In this document: piece after piece, positions 40,040 through 43,456 of the stretch
Layout: each line of letters opens with the position of its first letter
Numbering within the stretch: the stretch's first letter is position 1
Origin: Streptomyces harenosi
GTDB taxonomy: Bacteria > Actinomycetota > Actinomycetes > Streptomycetales > Streptomycetaceae
Length of the DNA stretch: 43,456 bases
Assembly (NCBI RefSeq): GCF_011008945.1
Contig: NZ_WYCT01000019.1
Span: forward strand, 1-43,456
Reading direction: 5' to 3'
Translations under genes and position numbers: made by a program
The notes under the pieces: generated by a model
The model's input: the letters and a program-made list of their open reading frames with translations, nothing else
Told to the model about the DNA's origin: nothing
Databases searched by the model: none

Positions 40040-41677
40040 TCAGGACGGGTCCGTGGGTACGGCCGACAGCAGGCTGCGCAGGACCGGACCGGCCGACCCC
40101 CCGCCCGTGACGCCTCCCTCGACCACACAGGCCACGGCGACGTTGCCGCGATGGGCGACCAGCCAGCCGTTGTTGTCCTGCTCCTCGGAGACCTCGGCGG
40201 TGCCGGTCTTGGCGCCGATCTCGCCGGGCAGGCCGGACAGGACGTCCGCCGTGCCGTCGGTGACCGTGGCGCGCAGCATGTCCCGCAGGTGCGCGACCAC
40301 GTCCCTGGGGAGCGGGGTGGTGGTCGTCGTGTCCTCGTTGCCGGGGGTGAGCGAGGGCTGGCGGAAGGTGCCGGAGACCGCGGTGGCGGTGACCGACGCC
40401 ATGATCAGCGGATTGGCCTGGATACGGCCCTGCCCGATCATCGAGGCGGCCTTCTCCGTCTCGTCGGCGGGGACCGGCACCGAACCGTCGTACGAGGGGA
40501 TGCCGATGTGCCACTCCTGGCCGACCCCGAAGTAGGTGCGCGCCACCTCGCCGAGCTCCTTGTCGCCCAGCTTGTCCCGCAGGCTGATGAAGGCCGTGTT
40601 GCAGGACTCGGTGAAGTCCTCGCGGAACGTGGCGCCCCGGTGCTCGGAGGTCTCCACGTTGTGGAACTCCTTGCCGACGGTCAGGTACTTCGGGCAGTCC
40701 ACGGTGTCGTCCGGTGCGACGGCGCCCTTGAGCAGCAGGGCGGCGCTGGTGACGATCTTCCAGGTGGAGCCGGGCGCGTAGGTGCCGGAGGCGGCGCGGT
40801 TGAATCCGGTGGCCGGGGAGTTGGCCAGGGCGAGGATCTCGCCGTCGTCGATCCGCAGGGCCACGAGCGCGGCGTTCTTGCCGCCGGCCTCGCCGAGGGC
40901 CTTCTCGGCGGCCGACTGCCACTGGGCGTCGAGGGTGGTGCGGACCGGGCCGGAGGGAGTCGGCGTCGCCTCGCCGCCGAAGGTCACCTCCGTGCGCTCC
41001 ACCTGCCCGGTGGCCCGGTCGACCAGGCGGACGGCCCCGCGCGGCTCCGCTCCCGCGCCGCCGCGCAGCCGCGCCAGGACCGGGGTCAGGGAGGGGTACT
41101 CGCCCTCCGGCAGGGAGGTGCCGTCGCGGTCGGTGACGTCACGGGCCGGGGCCTCCTCGCGGTCCAGGCGGAACTTCTCCGTCCCGCTCAGCCTCGGGTG
41201 GACCACGGACAGCTTCCAGTCCACCTTCCAGGTGCCGTCGGGCTGCTCGCGCACCGGGACGGCGGAGGTGTACGTCCAGGTGCCGAGGCCCTCGATCGGC
41301 ATCCGGGCGGTGAAGGGGACGGTCACGGCGCCGTCGTCCGCCTCCCGCACCCCCTCCGTCCGCGCCGCCGTGAGCCGGGGTCTGCCGATGTCGAGCCCGG
41401 CGGTGAAGCTGCGCAGCACCCGTTCGGCCGGCTCGGGCCGGGTGGTGCGGCCCGCCGCGCTCGGCAGGCGGCCGGCGGCCCAGTCGGCGAGGAAGGCGCG
41501 GGCCTGGGCCGTGGCGGCGGGATCGGGGGCGTCGGCACCGCGGTCGAACGGGCCGATCCCGGCGGCGTACGACCCGCCGGCGGCGACCGCGAGGACCACC
41601 GCCACCGCGGTCGCGGCGCGCACCGCGGTGCGCGGCGTGCGGCGGCCGCGGGCGGGCGCGTATCGGGTTTCTGGCAT
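40040..41677 (-). CDS. penicillin-binding protein, transpeptidase with MecA_N-like domain
   Basis: A 545-aa cell-wall transpeptidase starting at ATG 41677, AAGGAG upstream. It has one N-terminal membrane anchor (AVAVVLAVAAGGSYAAG), then an NTF2-like MecA_N region (about 55-160, WKVDWKLSVVHP), a dimerisation region and the transpeptidase. All three active-site motifs are present: STWK (APGSTWKIV), SCN (TESCNTAFI) and KTG (GAKTGTAEV). It acts in the periplasmic space to cross-link peptidoglycan and would be a beta-lactam target. The adjacent repeat tract lies upstream. Confidence 0.93.
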   Translation of the reverse strand: MPETRYAPARGRRTPRTAVRAATAVAVVLAVAAGGSYAAGIGPFDRGADAPDPAATAQARAFLADWAAGRLPSAAGRTTRPEPAERVLRSFTAGLDIGRPRLTAARTEGVREADDGAVTVPFTARMPIEGLGTWTYTSAVPVREQPDGTWKVDWKLSVVHPRLSGTEKFRLDREEAPARDVTDRDGTSLPEGEYPSLTPVLARLRGGAGAEPRGAVRLVDRATGQVERTEVTFGGEATPTPSGPVRTTLDAQWQSAAEKALGEAGGKNAALVALRIDDGEILALANSPATGFNRAASGTYAPGSTWKIVTSAALLLKGAVAPDDTVDCPKYLTVGKEFHNVETSEHRGATFREDFTESCNTAFISLRDKLGDKELGEVARTYFGVGQEWHIGIPSYDGSVPVPADETEKAASMIGQGRIQANPLIMASVTATAVSGTFRQPSLTPGNEDTTTTTPLPRDVVAHLRDMLRATVTDGTADVLSGLPGEIGAKTGTAEVSEEQDNNGWLVAHRGNVAVACVVEGGVTGGGSAGPVLRSLLSAVPTDPS

Positions 41678-41746
41678 CGACGGCTCCTTGCCTGTTCGGA
41701 TGTCCGGGTACCGGCCCCGCGGAAGCGGGTCCGGTGACTCGGGTCT

Positions 41747-41816
41747 GCTGGACTGGGACTGCTGAACCGGGACTGCTGGACCGGGACCGCTGGACCCGGA
41801 CCGCTGGACCGGGACC
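41747..41816. repeat. five-unit 14-bp tandem repeat
   Basis: Five 14-bp units of GCTGGACCGGGACC (41747-41760, then in step to 41816) with single-base changes lie in the gap between the PBP and the lipoprotein gene. Confidence 0.75.
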
Positions 41817-41897
41817 GCTGCCCGGTTCCGCCGGCCCGGTTCCGGGTGGTCTACGGGCGGGTCGGTCCAGGGGCGGGTCGGTCTACGGGCAGGTGGT

Positions 41898-42953
41898 CTA
41901 CGGGGCGCCGGTCCGGCCCTCGCCCCGGGCGTCCGCGAAGAAGGCGAGGATTGTGCCGGTGGCGTCCAGGGCCCTGCTGGTGGGGCCGAAGCCGTCGGGC
42001 GGGGTCATGTCCGAGCCGGGCCAGGTGTGCCCGCCGCCGTGGACCACGAGGAGCTGGACGGTGGCCGGGGAGTCCTTCAGGCGCCACACCGTGCGGTCGT
42101 AGCCCTTCCCCGCGGTGGTGACCGGCCGTCCCGCGCCGCCGGCGGTGGCGAACGCCTGGGCGCTGGCGCGGGCCGACAGGGTCGGGGTGATCGGCTCCGC
42201 CGGGTCGGGCGGCGGCGACGGCCAGCCGCCGAGCGGCCGTACCGGGTCGTCGGCCCCGTACACGATCATCACGGGCACCGGCCCGGTCGGCCGTACGGCG
42301 GCGGGCCCGGAGGGCAGCTGGCCCGACACGGCCGCGGCGCCCGCGAGCAGGTCCGGGCGCTGGGCCGCCATCCGCAGGGCCATGGAACCGCCGTTGGAGA
42401 AGCCGACCGCGTAGACGCGCTCGGGGTCGGCCCGCTCGGTCCGTATGAGTTCGTCGACGAGCGCCTCGGCGAACCGCACGTCGAGATCCGGGTCGGGCCG
42501 CTGCCGGGTGGGCCGGGTGCCGGCCCCCCACCCCTGGTGCAGGCCCTCGGGGAAGGCGATCAGCATGCCGCGGGCCCGGGCGTCCTCCGCCAGCCGGGAC
42601 TGCACGCGCAGTTCCCCGGGGTCGGAGCCGCGGCCGTGGAAGGCGATGACCAGGGGGCGCGGCGTGGTGCCGGTGGCGGGCCGGTGGAGCAGGTACCGCC
42701 TGGTCCGGCCGTCCACCCGCAGGTGCTCCCGGGTCAGCCCGGGCCGGGCCGCCGGGCCGCCGCCGGACGGCCCCCCGGTGGCCGGGGCCGTGGTGGCCGG
42801 CGCCGTGGTGGCGGTCGCTGTCGTGGCGGGAGGCCGTGCGGACCGTTCGGACGTGGTGCCGCAGCCTGTCAGGCCGAGGGCGAGCACCAGGGCGGCCGGC
42901 CAGGCGCGCCACCGGAGCGCGCGGCGGGGAAGGGCGCGAGAGGTTTCGGGCAT
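41898..42953 (-). CDS. LpqC-like lipoprotein esterase (PHB-depolymerase family)
   Basis: A 351-aa exported lipoprotein. The signal peptide has a lipobox LGLTGC (Cys about 31), so it is membrane-anchored. The mature part is an alpha/beta hydrolase: nucleophile elbow GFSNGG, acid in VIYGADDPV and catalytic His in GGGHTWPGSD. This arrangement is typical of LpqC/PHB-depolymerase-like esterases. The usual substrate is a short-chain ester. A weak start (no clear Shine-Dalgarno sequence before ATG 42953) leaves the exact start uncertain. Confidence 0.86.
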   Translation of the reverse strand: MPETSRALPRRALRWRAWPAALVLALGLTGCGTTSERSARPPATTATATTAPATTAPATGGPSGGGPAARPGLTREHLRVDGRTRRYLLHRPATGTTPRPLVIAFHGRGSDPGELRVQSRLAEDARARGMLIAFPEGLHQGWGAGTRPTRQRPDPDLDVRFAEALVDELIRTERADPERVYAVGFSNGGSMALRMAAQRPDLLAGAAAVSGQLPSGPAAVRPTGPVPVMIVYGADDPVRPLGGWPSPPPDPAEPITPTLSARASAQAFATAGGAGRPVTTAGKGYDRTVWRLKDSPATVQLLVVHGGGHTWPGSDMTPPDGFGPTSRALDATGTILAFFADARGEGRTGAP

Positions 42954-43187
42954 GGGGTGAGGACAGCAAGACGGCCCGCCGCCTGTCCAAGCTCACTATC
43001 GGTCTCGGTTCGATGCGATTCCGATATGGACGCAGGTCACGTCCGCGCAGGGAAAGCCGGGTCCCCTTACGGCTGTTGCAGAAGCGTCACACTCCGGCGA
43101 GACGGCGCGGCGGGGCGTGGCCCGGCCGGACCGCTCAGCCGTCGTCGCGCGCCGGCCGTCGTCACCGCGCCGGCCGTCGTCGCCGTG
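42954..43187. other. intergenic, no gene seen
   Basis: A 234-base gap. The AT-richer part near 42990-43030 probably holds the promoter of the lipoprotein gene. Short GTCGTCGCGCC direct repeats lie at about 43140-43200. Confidence 0.4.
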
Positions 43188-43456
43188 TCAGCCGTCGTTG
43201 TCGCGCCAGCGTCCGCCGTGGGGGGCCGAGTCGAAGCGGGTGGCGGCGGAGGCGTTGCCGGTGAAGTCGTTGCCGGAGACCCGGCCGGCGGTCCAGGAGG
43301 AGTCGCCGGTGAGCCACAGGGCGTGGATCTGGGTGCGGGGGTGCCGGTCGTCCCGGATCCGGTTGCCGTGGACGTACGGGTGGGAGACGGCCGTCGTGGC
43401 GGTGAGGCCGGCCCGCGGGGCCGGGGCGCCGGGGAGGTGGTAGGCGGAGCCGGGGG
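43188..43456 (-). CDS. beta-helix protein, C-terminal end (cut by the window)
   Basis: The last 89 codons or so of a minus-strand gene whose start lies beyond the window; the stop is TGA at 43188-43190. The visible sequence has repeated turns of the right-handed beta-helix type: VHGNRIRDDRHPRTQIHAL, TAGRVSGNDFTGNAS and GGRWRDNDG. This is the pattern of NosD-like and pectate-lyase-like carbohydrate-binding or -cleaving proteins. The catalytic part, if any, is not in the window. Confidence 0.7.
   Translation of the reverse strand, partial: PGSAYHLPGAPAPRAGLTATTAVSHPYVHGNRIRDDRHPRTQIHALWLTGDSSWTAGRVSGNDFTGNASAATRFDSAPHGGRWRDNDG

Noticed and set aside
1-43456. transposase or insertion sequence; biosynthetic gene cluster core
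   Set aside because: No DDE or IS200-type protein and no polyketide, peptide synthetase or terpene synthase motif was seen in any frame.

Overview
The window is high-GC DNA with Streptomyces-type gene content: tightly packed genes, ATGA/TGATG overlaps, many GTG/TTG starts and secreted proteins with Ala-rich signal peptides. It most likely comes from a Streptomyces chromosome. Assignments rest on reading motifs and family resemblance; no database search was possible.

Left part (1-12381): a tRNA-Gly(CCC) gene at 431-504 carries an integrated actinomycete integrative and conjugative element (AICE) of the pSAM2 type. It is bounded by an exact 50-bp direct repeat (458-507 and 12332-12381) formed by the tRNA 3' half. 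Inside, on the minus strand, lie int, xis, a pSAM2-like rolling-circle rep, three small transfer/spread proteins, a DUF2637-type membrane protein, an FtsK-type DNA translocase (traSA-like) and a small regulatory protein. A GntR repressor (korSA-like) is divergent from a Nudix gene (pif-like), followed by an ATP-binding anti-sigma-like gene and its coupled partner. A 9-mer ACTCGTCTA recurs five times at the control points and is a likely operator core. The element also carries an obviously lower-GC three-gene cargo module (9319-11571: unknown protein, XRE-ImmA metallopeptidase, small SH3/KOW-like protein) and a 47-aa basic protein. The rep reading frame has no ATG/GTG/TTG where its N-terminus should begin; a good Shine-Dalgarno sequence precedes an ATC codon.

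Second part (12382-15107): directly beyond the right att site lies what appears to be the wreck of a sibling AICE. It holds a frameshifted integrase fragment, a small zinc-ribbon gene, a frameshifted second Zn-protein gene, a degenerate ATPase-like gene divergent from a second GntR repressor with three operator-like repeats, and decayed copies of the same ATP-binding/partner gene pair found in the intact element. This suggests tandem integration at one tRNA followed by deletion.

Third part (15295-25728): chromosomal accessory genes. These are a secreted multi-domain protein, a 1066-aa P-loop NTPase with a long TPR/Sel1-like repeat tail preceded by a 40-aa membrane peptide with a hairpin leader, two secreted repeat proteins (one with an I36-inhibitor-like head and VCBS/FG-GAP repeats), and a PAP2-family membrane phosphatase.

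Fourth part (25944-43456): a membrane receptor with a cytoplasmic head and an extracellular LivK-like binding domain; a GlxA/AraC regulator divergent from a saccharopine-dehydrogenase-like enzyme; a CpXC-TPR-CHAT protease-like giant; a Pro/Ala-rich single-pass protein; a VCBS secreted protein; two coupled CorC/HlyC-type CBS membrane proteins; a penicillin-binding transpeptidase with a MecA_N-like domain; an LpqC-like lipoprotein esterase; and the end of a beta-helix protein cut by the window. The NTPase-TPR, the CHAT protease and the LivK receptor are the best candidates for conflict or signalling systems. Several intergenic gaps contain short tandem repeats (9-, 10-, 14- and 28-bp units).
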